IMG/VR virus record: IMGVR_UViG_3300010158_000132
Coordinates: 1 to 43,004 of that record
DNA length: 43,004 nt
Direction: 5' to 3' (one strand)
Source: a virus
The position numbers and the translations under genes are program-made. Positions 31,275 through 38,671 of this stretch are shown piece by piece. How positions within the stretch are numbered: the first letter of the stretch is position 1; each line of letters starts with the position of its first letter. The notes under the pieces are model-generated. The model saw only the letters and a program-made list of their open reading frames with translations. It made no database searches and had not been told where the DNA came from.

Positions 31275-31676
31275 TTAGTGCCAAGTTCTATGTTTTTCTG
31301 CTACCCATTCTTTACCATCGTATTCTTCAATATACCAGTCTACATCTGCGGGGATTTCTACAACCTTAAGTTTAGCATAATCACCGTTGGCTTTGCTACC
31401 TAAACGGCAAACTGTAGTGACTAATGCTGGATCATTTCTAGCAATACTGCGGTTAGAAAATTCCACACCATTAGCTATAATTTTATCACCTAACCGAATT
31501 TGGGTATCTCGGTCTTTTTGAGGTTCCAATGTATAAGCAATACCGGCAAGTTCTAAATAAAGCAATTCGCCCGTTCGACTAAGACTAAATCCGCCGTATG
31601 TTGAATTGATTACAATGCGTTGTACACCGCGAAGATGTTTGATAAGTTCTTCGTGAGTTGGGTTTACTTCTGCCAT
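31275..31676 (-). CDS. Conserved-looking phage hypothetical protein
   Basis: 133 residues. INSTYGGFSLSRTGELLYLE and RSIARNDPALVTTVCRLGSK are characteristic strings of a small protein often seen in T4-like phages. It ends with DWYIEEYDGKEWVAEKHRTW. No catalytic motif is evident. It overlaps the upstream gene by 13 nt. Confidence 0.65.
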   Translation of the reverse strand: MAEVNPTHEELIKHLRGVQRIVINSTYGGFSLSRTGELLYLELAGIAYTLEPQKDRDTQIRLGDKIIANGVEFSNRSIARNDPALVTTVCRLGSKANGDYAKLKVVEIPADVDWYIEEYDGKEWVAEKHRTWH

Positions 31677-31885
31677 TTACTAAGTGTAATATTATAGTCG
31701 CGTTCGGCATGAACTAATCGTGATTCTAAAGTATTAATCCTTTTTTGGAGATTAATAGTGCGGATCAAAAGAAAAATTAGTGCTACTACAATCAAAGTAA
31801 CAGTAAGACCCCACCCGGCAACCAACCCGTAAGTCCATAACCAAAGGCTGTCAACAGTTTGAGTTAATAATTTAATTGGATTCAA
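31664..31885 (-). CDS. 73-aa membrane protein with short coiled coil
   Basis: One membrane segment (about 18-42: YGLVAGWGLTVTLIVVALIF), followed by a helix LQKRINTLESRLVHAERDYN. It overlaps the gene upstream by 4 nt. Confidence 0.58.
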   Translation of the reverse strand: MNPIKLLTQTVDSLWLWTYGLVAGWGLTVTLIVVALIFLLIRTINLQKRINTLESRLVHAERDYNITLSKWQK

Positions 31886-32073
31886 AGTTCAGATCTTCCG
31901 CTAGTACAACTATCAGACCAAATAGCGGCTGCCTGTTTTTGATATTCAGCTAAGTCGTATTCATCTTTTTTAGCTTTATATGCTTCTTCGGTAAGGGCAT
32001 GCCAACCGCAACACTTACCAGTCGGGCTACGGCCGCATCCACATTGTCCTGCGACTTCAATTCTGGGCATCAT
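31882..32073 (-). CDS. CDGSH-like iron-sulfur protein
   Basis: 63 residues with QCGCGRSPTGKCCGWHALTE (10-29): CxCxxSxxxxCxGxH, near the CDGSH signature CxCxxSxxxPxCDGxH but with the Asp and Ser changed (CCGWH). A 3Cys-1His site could hold a [2Fe-2S] cluster. A SEC-C-type zinc motif is an alternative. The start may be the first or second Met. Confidence 0.6.
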   Translation of the reverse strand: MMPRIEVAGQCGCGRSPTGKCCGWHALTEEAYKAKKDEYDLAEYQKQAAAIWSDSCTSGRSEL

Positions 32074-32177
32074 TATTCGTCCTTGTTAAATCGAGAAGTA
32101 AACCACACTACTATGTAAATCAGCAAAAAGGCTGCTGCTGTAGTAAGCAACGCTTCCATTATCCATATCAGTTCCAT
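32073..32177 (-). CDS. 34-aa single-pass membrane peptide
   Basis: MELIWIMEALLTTAAAFLLI then YIVVWFTSRFNKDE. One membrane segment, good ribosome site AGGGAGAAT, and stop overlapping the next gene's start (TAATG). The first gene of its transcript, after the promoter at 32201-32229. Confidence 0.55.
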   Translation of the reverse strand: MELIWIMEALLTTAAAFLLIYIVVWFTSRFNKDE

Positions 32178-32200
32178 TAAATTCTCCCTAACGATTACAT

Positions 32201-32229
32201 ATTATACAATCGTCAAGGCATTAAATCAA
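32201..32229 (-). promoter_or_regulatory. Sigma-70-like promoter
   Basis: Minus strand TTGATT (32224-32229), 17 bp, TATAAT (32201-32206). The stop codon of the gene upstream (TGA, 32226-32228) lies inside the -35 box. Confidence 0.68.
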
Positions 32230-32474
32230 CTTTTTATTTTGCCGTTTGCACTTACTAATGCGCCGCGAAAATACCAATCTCCACCTAGTGTATCATTAGG
32301 TCGCCCAGATACTTTTCGAAAACTAGTACCTGGCCGATTTTTAGCATCTAGTGTGAATTCATAAAATTCATCAGGGGTTAGAATATATTCTTCTACTGGC
32401 CCAGAGGTTGTTGAATCAGCGTAAGCCAATTCCATTTGTTCAAAAATATTAAATTTTCTGCGTTTTATTTTCAT
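32226..32474 (-). CDS. 82-aa hypothetical protein
   Basis: Basic start (MKIKRRKFNIFEQMELAYAD), then beta-rich GGDWYFRGALVSANGKI. It overlaps its upstream gene by 1 nt (TGATG). No family recognised. Confidence 0.56.
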   Translation of the reverse strand: MKIKRRKFNIFEQMELAYADSTTSGPVEEYILTPDEFYEFTLDAKNRPGTSFRKVSGRPNDTLGGDWYFRGALVSANGKIKS

Positions 32475-32641
32475 CAGTAATTTTCCTTAACCATATAATA
32501 TTGTGGCTTTGGATATTTTTCTACTAGTTCCTCTGCCTTAATAAATTTATTCATTTCGGGAGCGGTGAAGAACATTTTGTCCAGTATTTTTTTGTTTGTT
32601 CCGGTTTCTACAATAGTTAAGTACCAAGATTTGACAGCCAT
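32474..32641 (-). CDS. 55-aa hypothetical protein
   Basis: MAVKSWYLTIVETGTNKKIL, then helical MNKFIKAEELVEKYPKPQYY. Ribosome site AAGGAAAATAAA. A small soluble protein between the DNA ligase and the preceding gene. Confidence 0.55.
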   Translation of the reverse strand: MAVKSWYLTIVETGTNKKILDKMFFTAPEMNKFIKAEELVEKYPKPQYYMVKENY

Positions 32642-32653
32642 TTTATTTTCCTT

Positions 32654-34039
32654 TTATAATTTTTCACCTGGTTCAAATCCACGGAATCGAACAAACCGTG
32701 GGAACCTTAAACTGTAGGTACCGTCTTGATTTTGTGTAACCGCATCAGCAGCCACTTCAACGACATCACCGATAAGCTGATCAGCATTGTCCCAATAACT
32801 AACCCTATCGTCATCACTAAGCCCACTACCAACATTGACCCTAATGTTTCTATCATCATCCACACCTTCACAAATAAATGCGCCAAGTCTGCCAGCATTA
32901 CGGCCTGTACCTTCCTCGTAGCCAACAATATTCAAGTCTACGGTAATTACCGGTTTCCATTTCATCCAGAAAGTACTGCGCTTACATTCGTACGGGGCAT
33001 CAACATCTTTAATCATGATGCCTTCGAACCCAGCCACAACTGCGTCATTGGCATAACGGCGTAAAATATCATGCCCTTCGCTGATACTAAGGTCAACTTC
33101 AATGCCATCCATAATACGAATACAGTCTGTATTATCTTCAAACACACTACGGTATTCTTCTAAGATATCTAGACGCTTGTGTTGTTGAGCGTTCCAAAAC
33201 CCGCGTTCAAAGTCATCTAATGGAATAATATCAAACACAGAATAAACCATGTCACTAGTTTCTACATTAGATTTACGCTGGGCTTGTTTCATTAATGCTT
33301 GAAAACTTGCGCCAATAACTTCTCCGTCTAATACAAAACCTGATTTATATTTAGAAAAAAGTTTAGCAAATTTATTCCTATTATCTTCCAACGATTTGAT
33401 AATGTGTGGAAAGTTTTCAAATGGTTTTCCGTTGCGACTGTATAAATTAACATTAAATTTAGTTACGATTGCTAGCACACGAACGCCATCTAATTTTTGT
33501 TCAAGACGTTTAACGCCTTTCATTTTGCCTAAATGTTTATTAGAATCAGTAGCAAGTTGGCATTCAAATACCGGAATAGCCCATTCAGTTTTGCCTAATA
33601 CTTTATTAAGTGTGCGCTCAGTAATGCCACATCGTAGGTCTTTGATTAATACAGGACGACATAAATTATTCCATTCTTCACTATCAAATTGTTCACTCAT
33701 AAACTCAATTGCTGTCTTAGCATTATGCCCAGTAAGACTGCGAGTGCGTAGACCTTCTAGCATGGCCCAGAACTTAGGCCACGGATTAGGCATATGAGCC
33801 AAGCCTTCTGTTTCGGGTACTTTCTTTACTCCAAACACATAGTAAGGATTGTATGCTTGATAACAATTAAACAAGAAACATTGGGCATTGGTTGAGCCAA
33901 GTTTGGCTGCCATTAATGCTTTTTCAATAACTGATTCTTTGTGTAAACGGCTATCGCTGCTTTTTAGGTCACGGATCCAGTCTGCCGCCAATTTAATTCC
34001 TTCAAATTGTTTAGACTCAAAGTCTGGGGTCATACTCAT
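32654..34039 (-). CDS. ATP-dependent DNA ligase
   Basis: 461 residues, near T4 gp30 in size. The nucleotidyltransferase core shows the adenylated Lys in QKLDGVR (K182), DGEVIG (about 243-248), the EGIMIK motif and MKWKP. It seals DNA nicks using ATP. The N-terminal domain (1-160) is typical of phage ligases. It lies with the WGR-like gene and small proteins, all on the minus strand. Confidence 0.92.
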   Translation of the reverse strand: MSMTPDFESKQFEGIKLAADWIRDLKSSDSRLHKESVIEKALMAAKLGSTNAQCFLFNCYQAYNPYYVFGVKKVPETEGLAHMPNPWPKFWAMLEGLRTRSLTGHNAKTAIEFMSEQFDSEEWNNLCRPVLIKDLRCGITERTLNKVLGKTEWAIPVFECQLATDSNKHLGKMKGVKRLEQKLDGVRVLAIVTKFNVNLYSRNGKPFENFPHIIKSLEDNRNKFAKLFSKYKSGFVLDGEVIGASFQALMKQAQRKSNVETSDMVYSVFDIIPLDDFERGFWNAQQHKRLDILEEYRSVFEDNTDCIRIMDGIEVDLSISEGHDILRRYANDAVVAGFEGIMIKDVDAPYECKRSTFWMKWKPVITVDLNIVGYEEGTGRNAGRLGAFICEGVDDDRNIRVNVGSGLSDDDRVSYWDNADQLIGDVVEVAADAVTQNQDGTYSLRFPRFVRFRGFEPGEKL

Positions 34040-34040
34040 A

Positions 34041-34211
34041 TTATTTACTTTGTCCTTCTTGATGTTTATATTCCCGCTTTAACCAAAATTTATATTTGTT
34101 AAAATATTCTGCGCTATTTGTTATATCTGATTTTTGCCCATAAGACAACATTTCATCTTGATGTTCGTACCATTTTTCAGTACACCAATGACGAAAGGAT
34201 CCTTGTTTCAT
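34041..34211 (-). CDS. 56-aa hypothetical protein
   Basis: The ATG at 34211 overlaps the upstream stop (ATGA) and has AAAAGGAAC before it; the longer frame to 34235 is less likely. The protein is Lys/Trp-rich (NKYKFWLKREYKHQEG). Unknown function. Confidence 0.57.
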   Translation of the reverse strand: MKQGSFRHWCTEKWYEHQDEMLSYGQKSDITNSAEYFNKYKFWLKREYKHQEGQSK

Positions 34212-34495
34212 ATTGTTCCTTTTAGCATTGACCACATGGCAGTTTGCTCTAAATCTTTTTCAAACTCAGGATATACTCGATCTAAATTATTTTTGTCAAC
34301 ACTAATATATCCTTTAGCTGTTTTTTGATTGATTAATTTTCTTAATTCATAAGAGCTTACAACCAGCGATTTAGTTTGTAATTTTTTTCCACGACGACCC
34401 CAAAATGTAACATATCTAGCGGTACTGAGTTCAATGGCTCCCCATACTTTATCGTGGTTTTCTTCCTTACACCAACCGATAAATGAAAAGTTCAT
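34208..34495 (-). CDS. WGR-like domain protein
   Basis: 95 residues. VWGAIELSTARYVTFWGRRG then KKLQTKS matches the WGR core (W-x-x-x-L...FWGRxG). WGR domains bind nucleic acid ends, and this one is near the ligase. Only the domain is visible. Confidence 0.62.
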   Translation of the reverse strand: MNFSFIGWCKEENHDKVWGAIELSTARYVTFWGRRGKKLQTKSLVVSSYELRKLINQKTAKGYISVDKNNLDRVYPEFEKDLEQTAMWSMLKGTI

Positions 34496-34692
34496 TTCTT
34501 CTCCATGATATGTTTTATTACCATATTAGCTTCAGGAAAACCCTGACGCTCTTTAGCCATTACTGTAGTCTCAATCATGTCCATCTGGATGTCGTGTAGT
34601 CCTGATACAAACGTCATAATATCTTTACGACTTAATGTCTGTCGTACGATATTAGTAAATTTATCGCGACTCATTTGTCTTTTCTTTTCCAT
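34492..34692 (-). CDS. 66-aa basic helical protein
   Basis: MEKKRQMSRDKFTNIVRQTL start; helical and Met-rich. The ATG overlaps the upstream stop (TAATG). Possible alternative start at residue 7. Confidence 0.56.
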   Translation of the reverse strand: MEKKRQMSRDKFTNIVRQTLSRKDIMTFVSGLHDIQMDMIETTVMAKERQGFPEANMVIKHIMEKK

Positions 34693-35069
34693 TATGCCAA
34701 TTCCTTAGCTTCACGGTTAAACACCATTTCAGTGCTAGTGCTCATTACTTGAGCTTCCATTTCATCCCAGCTCAAGTATGGCTCAGGATAAGCAATATGA
34801 CCGTCATACTCTAACTGTGATTTCTCAAAATCAGACAAATAGTCGTCTGACTCAAATGAGTAGCCTAAGATGTATTCGCGAGCGCCTTCACAGCTAAATT
34901 CAACATTGGCAAGATTAATATAGTCTTGTGGATCGGCAGTAACGTCTACGCCTGTGATTTTGTATTCGCTACCGCCTTTAAATTTCCAATACTGCGGGCA
35001 CTCGCCTTTACCGTCCCAATCATGGGCACCGTAATTTTCCATAAACTGTGTACGAATAACGAACATCAT
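34692..35069 (-). CDS. 125-aa hypothetical phage protein
   Basis: MMFVIRTQFMENYGAHDWDG, then YWKFKGGSEYKITGVDVTAD. The FRTQxMENYGxHxW start is often seen in T4-like phage proteins of unknown role. Shared leader TATAGTTAATAAAAGGAGC and the promoter at 35100-35128 come before it. Confidence 0.65.
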   Translation of the reverse strand: MMFVIRTQFMENYGAHDWDGKGECPQYWKFKGGSEYKITGVDVTADPQDYINLANVEFSCEGAREYILGYSFESDDYLSDFEKSQLEYDGHIAYPEPYLSWDEMEAQVMSTSTEMVFNREAKELA

Positions 35070-35099
35070 AATATTGCTCCTTTTATTAACTATACAAGT

Positions 35100-35128
35100 A
35101 TTATAGCGAAATTGGAATTAATTGTCAA
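35100..35128 (-). promoter_or_regulatory. Sigma-70-like promoter with shared phage leader
   Basis: Minus strand TTGACA (35123-35128), 17 bp, TATAAT (35100-35105): both boxes match consensus. The TGA stop of the upstream gene (35125-35127) is inside the -35 box. Confidence 0.85.
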
Positions 35129-35331
35129 CCGGGTACTGTAACCTGTTTAACTGTAATAGTTGTAGGGGCTCCTAGCTTGACTTCTTTGGCCGGTTTACAT
35201 TCAGCTTTCATACTGGTAAATTTTTCTTGGTAATATGCTTGTTTTGCCAAACAATTATCTTGTACCAAGTAAACCGAATGTACGGTAAAATTTGTGGGAT
35301 TAGTAGCCCAAAATATTAATGCCCATTTCAT
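35125..35331 (-). CDS. 68-aa small protein
   Basis: MKWALIFWATNPTNFTVHSV, then VQDNCLAKQAYYQEKFTSMK and a second Cys (ECKPAKE). The start overlaps the lysozyme stop (ATGA). The pattern (strand, Cys, Lys-rich helix, Cys) recalls small secreted or periplasmic-type phage proteins, but there is no clear signal peptide. Confidence 0.56.
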   Translation of the reverse strand: MKWALIFWATNPTNFTVHSVYLVQDNCLAKQAYYQEKFTSMKAECKPAKEVKLGAPTTITVKQVTVPG

Positions 35332-35855
35332 ATATAAACTCCTGAGTTTTTAGCACGGTTATAAAATAAATGTCGACCAATGGTTAGAACATATTCGGTA
35401 GTGTCAACCCAATAGGGTTGTTTGATATAATCTGCGTGATAATATAAACTGTTGGCTACGCCTCGAACTCTGGCACCTTTTAAAACTTCTATAGCAATAG
35501 CTTTAGATTCTTCCCATACATCTTTATTTGGTGTAGGCAATTTAGCTTTTAGAGTCCAACTAAATTGTTTTTTAGCGTAGACTACTTTACATACATCATT
35601 GCCCCAGTATCCAGATTTTACACGATTAAGGGTTACATGAGCTACGGCATATTTGCCAGTACGATTTTCTACTCCAGCTTCGTAGTAAATATTTTTTGTT
35701 AAACATTCAACATCTTTAGGTGTATGTTTAACTACGAACTTAGTTTGAATTACATCGTCTAATTTGTCTTCTATCTTATCCATGCGTATTTCAGCTCGAA
35801 GTAGGATTAACCCAAGAAGTATGCAAGCTATGATAGTTAGAGTTTTATTTGACAT
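35328..35855 (-). CDS. SleB-type cell wall hydrolase with N-terminal anchor
   Basis: 175 residues. Residues 6-20 are a hydrophobic anchor (LTIIACILLGLILL), so it can be exported by Sec (signal-arrest-release style). The catalytic SleB/Hydrolase_2 core is LTKNIYYEAGVEN (E59 is the probable acid), GKYAVAHVTLNRV and VVYAKKQFSWTLK. It cleaves peptidoglycan and is the likely endolysin. Its ATG is 6 nt after the -10 box of the promoter at 35862-35890, so the mRNA may be leaderless. Confidence 0.85.
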   Translation of the reverse strand: MSNKTLTIIACILLGLILLRAEIRMDKIEDKLDDVIQTKFVVKHTPKDVECLTKNIYYEAGVENRTGKYAVAHVTLNRVKSGYWGNDVCKVVYAKKQFSWTLKAKLPTPNKDVWEESKAIAIEVLKGARVRGVANSLYYHADYIKQPYWVDTTEYVLTIGRHLFYNRAKNSGVYI

Positions 35856-35861
35856 TCATAC

Positions 35862-35890
35862 ATTGTATGATCATTCAAATTTTTCGTCAA
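35862..35890 (-). promoter_or_regulatory. Sigma-70-like promoter for the lysozyme gene
   Basis: Minus strand TTGACG (35885-35890), 17 bp, TACAAT (35862-35867). The ATG is 6 nt downstream of the -10 box, as for uvsE. Confidence 0.7.
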
Positions 35891-35898
35891 CTATTGAT

Positions 35899-35914
35899 GT
35901 TGTATTTTCACAAC
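35899..35914 (-). terminator. GTTGT...ACAAC hairpin after structural gene
   Basis: Stem GTTGT/ACAAC with a six-base loop, 9 nt past the stop at 35924, and just before a promoter. Confidence 0.42.
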
Positions 35915-35923
35915 AAAGTTTTT

Positions 35924-36877
35924 CTATGTTGTAGTTGGTGGCGGATATGGGGGTTGTGCCGGTAACAAAGTTGCTTGGGCAGGGGGTGGATTTGGATTGG
36001 CTGGTACATTTATACTTGGCTTAATCGCCGATGAACTGATGTTAGACTGCCCTTGTCTTAGTGTGGCAATAATTGCTTCTCCACCAATAGTAGTTTTATC
36101 TGCTACTGCTTCAAGAAATTGAGAGGTACCACCAACAGTCGTATCTTGGCCGTATGTTGGTAGTGAGAATACAAAACTATAAATCGACGATGTACTATTT
36201 GGCATTAAATTTGCAAAAACAATATCGGCACTTGCTTGTATTGATTTTTCAAGATTTATTTGTGCGGCCATATTAGACCAATTAGAATTTAAATTAGCTG
36301 TTTGGCTTGGATAAGTGGATACAATAGTTGGGATAACATTTGATGTTGTTGCTGGAATAAGTCCAATACCGCCTATGTTACCTGAAATTTCTTGTCCATT
36401 AAATGCGGCATTGAGATTGTCATACGTGCCGTTAGCAGGGCCGGACGGAATAACAATAGGCCCCGAAGTAATATCTCCATAACTTCCATTGGCTGTGGCA
36501 GTCATATTGATATAGATATTAGCTAAATTACTTAAATTCATAGTGCTTGTAATTTCAATGGTGTTAGCTAGAGCATTGGCTGACACAACACCAGCTATTG
36601 TTCCCATGGCATCAGCAATAGTAATAGTACCATTGTTACTAGTGCCAACACCAAGTTTATTAATAATAGCATTAGCTGAATTAGGTGGTACTGCTGAAGT
36701 AGCATTGGTAATTAACGGTAATCCATATGTTGTTTGAACATTAGATACTGTATTAGCAAACGCTGGAAGTTTCATAGATGCTATGCCAGTAATCTGTAAC
36801 ATAGATACAGATAGTGCTTTATTAGCTAAGGCTATATCTGGGGGAATAATTTGGCTTAATCTATCTAAGGCTGTCAT
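35924..36877 (-). CDS. Probable virion structural protein (a)
   Basis: 317 residues, low complexity: Ala, Asn, Ser, Thr and Ile, with few charges (ALANTIEITSTMNLSNLANI). The C-terminus is Pro-rich (PANPNPPPAQATLLPAQPPY). It is coupled with the next gene (4-nt overlap) and lies near PAAR, so it is probably a tail-tip or tail-fibre related protein. The family is not recognised. Confidence 0.6.
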   Translation of the reverse strand: MTALDRLSQIIPPDIALANKALSVSMLQITGIASMKLPAFANTVSNVQTTYGLPLITNATSAVPPNSANAIINKLGVGTSNNGTITIADAMGTIAGVVSANALANTIEITSTMNLSNLANIYINMTATANGSYGDITSGPIVIPSGPANGTYDNLNAAFNGQEISGNIGGIGLIPATTSNVIPTIVSTYPSQTANLNSNWSNMAAQINLEKSIQASADIVFANLMPNSTSSIYSFVFSLPTYGQDTTVGGTSQFLEAVADKTTIGGEAIIATLRQGQSNISSSAIKPSINVPANPNPPPAQATLLPAQPPYPPPTTT

Positions 36878-37842
36878 GATAATGTGTTTAGTGCCACTTT
36901 AGGCAAAAATTGTTTTACAGTAGAATTAACTGTTCCAGCAGAATCAATATAGATATTTTGAGTTACTCCGTTCACGCCTGTCACTGTTAATGATTGAAAA
37001 CTATTAGGAAATATTTTATATGGATTTAATAAATCGGCCATGGTGTTAATATTAGGAGTTGTAACTCCTAATAATGTTAATACCTGAGTTAATACTGTTC
37101 CAGTAATTTGAGTCATAGCATTATACATTGCTTTTTGATCAACATCTGTTGCTGTTAGGTTAGCAGAAATAAATTTCACTACAGTATCTTGATTAACACC
37201 CGCATTAGCAAATGCTATTGATAAATCAGGTGTAATACCACCAATAGATGCTAGTTGTTTAATAAGTGCCAGTGGTGTTCCAAGTTCAGCCAAATTACTT
37301 AAATTAATTAGGCCACCTAATGCTTTTAAATCGCTACCCCACAGAGCAGTGCAGGTATTGACATCTGTAATACCACCCGACACTAAACTATTGTTGCCTG
37401 GAAAAATACCGCCCAAATATGTCTGACTGTTGACAGCTGAATTAATAAAATTATTTGTTACGCCATTATATCCAGAAAGCGCACTAAATCCTTGACAAAA
37501 TACTGTGACATCTTTTCCTGTGTTAGATGAAATGTACGAATTGGCTGTTTGCGATAATAAAGTTGTAAACAATGTATTAGCAGGCTGTGTTGTGCTAGTT
37601 GACGGAATGCTATCGCTAAGTGCTGGGCAAGTATTTGTGCCAAGCGTGTATAATTGACTTAATGTATTTGCTGATAAATTTGCTGTTGTAGAAGTTGTTA
37701 TAGCTTGTTTTAATGCCGATACATATGGAAGATTTTCGTAGGTTTCTATATTTGATACAAATACAGCATTAACACTCAATCCTTGATTGTACAATAAATT
37801 AGCAGTGGCCGTAATTTGAAAGGGAGTTAGGACGCTGGCCAT
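36874..37842 (-). CDS. Probable virion structural protein (b)
   Basis: 322 residues, Thr/Asn/Ala/Leu-rich (SNIETYENLPYVSALKQAIT), with three Cys (TNTCPAL, TVFCQGF, VNTCTALW). The C-terminus turns beta-rich (LTVTGVNGVTQNIYIDS). It lies 1 nt from the PAAR gene, so probably part of the tail tip. Confidence 0.6.
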   Translation of the reverse strand: MASVLTPFQITATANLLYNQGLSVNAVFVSNIETYENLPYVSALKQAITTSTTANLSANTLSQLYTLGTNTCPALSDSIPSTSTTQPANTLFTTLLSQTANSYISSNTGKDVTVFCQGFSALSGYNGVTNNFINSAVNSQTYLGGIFPGNNSLVSGGITDVNTCTALWGSDLKALGGLINLSNLAELGTPLALIKQLASIGGITPDLSIAFANAGVNQDTVVKFISANLTATDVDQKAMYNAMTQITGTVLTQVLTLLGVTTPNINTMADLLNPYKIFPNSFQSLTVTGVNGVTQNIYIDSAGTVNSTVKQFLPKVALNTLS

Positions 37843-37843
37843 A

Positions 37844-38125
37844 TTAACTTCCTCCTACATTAGGACTGCCTTGAATGCGGCTATGACCACATGTGTCAAC
37901 ATCTCCTACAAATATTATTCGTTTACCTTGGACTGTAATAGTTTGTTCGGAGGCCACACAATGAGCATGGTCGTGCTGGACAGCACCTTTAGGGTGCGGA
38001 TGCGGAGTTACTGGCGATCCTTCTACAGCAACGTCTAGCCCGTTCAGTCGTACAGTAGAGTCGCCGGATATTACTTTTCCGCCGCCACTATTTATATCGC
38101 CCACACGAACTATTTGTCTGCCCAT
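37844..38125 (-). CDS. PAAR-domain tail-tip protein
   Basis: 93 residues with paired PAAR-type repeats: RVGDINSGGGKVISGD then VRLNGLDVAVEGSPV, and HDHAHCVASEQTITVQGKRI then FVGDVDTCGHSRIQGS. The His and Cys residues bind a metal at the tip cone. PAAR proteins cap the spike (as T4 gp5.4 does) and help pierce the envelope. Confidence 0.88.
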   Translation of the reverse strand: MGRQIVRVGDINSGGGKVISGDSTVRLNGLDVAVEGSPVTPHPHPKGAVQHDHAHCVASEQTITVQGKRIIFVGDVDTCGHSRIQGSPNVGGS

Positions 38126-38126
38126 T

Positions 38127-38429
38127 TTATCCCATTATGATCGAAGGCTTGCGGACTGGCTTGAGACCTGTTGTAGCTTCGAGATAATGATCGCCAACTT
38201 CTTCACGAGTTGAACAAATCATTGCTACTGCTGTTTTATTTATAGTAGCATTTTCCTTAGGATCGCCTGTAAACACAGTATATATTAATTGGATACCTTT
38301 TTCTGTAGGCACAGCACTTAAAGGCTGTGAAACTACATAGGTATCGTCCGTGATATCTACTACTTTGGCAACGATTTCATCTGCGTTAGTTAATTTAAAT
38401 GTGTAAACCTTGTCTTTTTCTACTATCAT
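38127..38429 (-). CDS. 100-aa hypothetical protein
   Basis: Starts MIVEKDKVYTFKLTNADEIV at the ATG at 38429, with AAGGATAAT before it; the longer frame would overlap glutaredoxin. Strand-rich opening, Sm/SH3-like by pattern (weak). It lies between PAAR and glutaredoxin. Confidence 0.58.
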   Translation of the reverse strand: MIVEKDKVYTFKLTNADEIVAKVVDITDDTYVVSQPLSAVPTEKGIQLIYTVFTGDPKENATINKTAVAMICSTREEVGDHYLEATTGLKPVRKPSIIMG

Positions 38430-38430
38430 A

Positions 38431-38655
38431 TTATCCTTGGAAATGTTTGCGAAGTTCTGTAAACCCGCCAATATAGTTATCGTCCAAGAAGATCTGTGGT
38501 AAAGTTCTTGCGGCAGGAACCGCTTCTAACAACTGCTCTTTTGTCCAATCTTCTTGAACATTGCGTTCTTCGAATTCAATACCTTTTGATTCTAGTAATG
38601 CTTTTGCTTGAACGCAAAAAGGGCAGGCGTTTTTTGACCATACAATGGCTTTCAT
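38431..38655 (-). CDS. Glutaredoxin
   Basis: 74 residues. Active site CPFC at 11-14, the cis-Pro loop TLPQIF and GGFTELRKHF match the family. It supplies electrons to ribonucleotide reductase, which is coded next to it. The start at 38655 is chosen for its ribosome site (AAGGAGAATAAT); the longer frame is in the nrdB tail. Confidence 0.92.
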   Translation of the reverse strand: MKAIVWSKNACPFCVQAKALLESKGIEFEERNVQEDWTKEQLLEAVPAARTLPQIFLDDNYIGGFTELRKHFQG

Positions 38656-38671
38656 ATTATTCTCCTTATTA

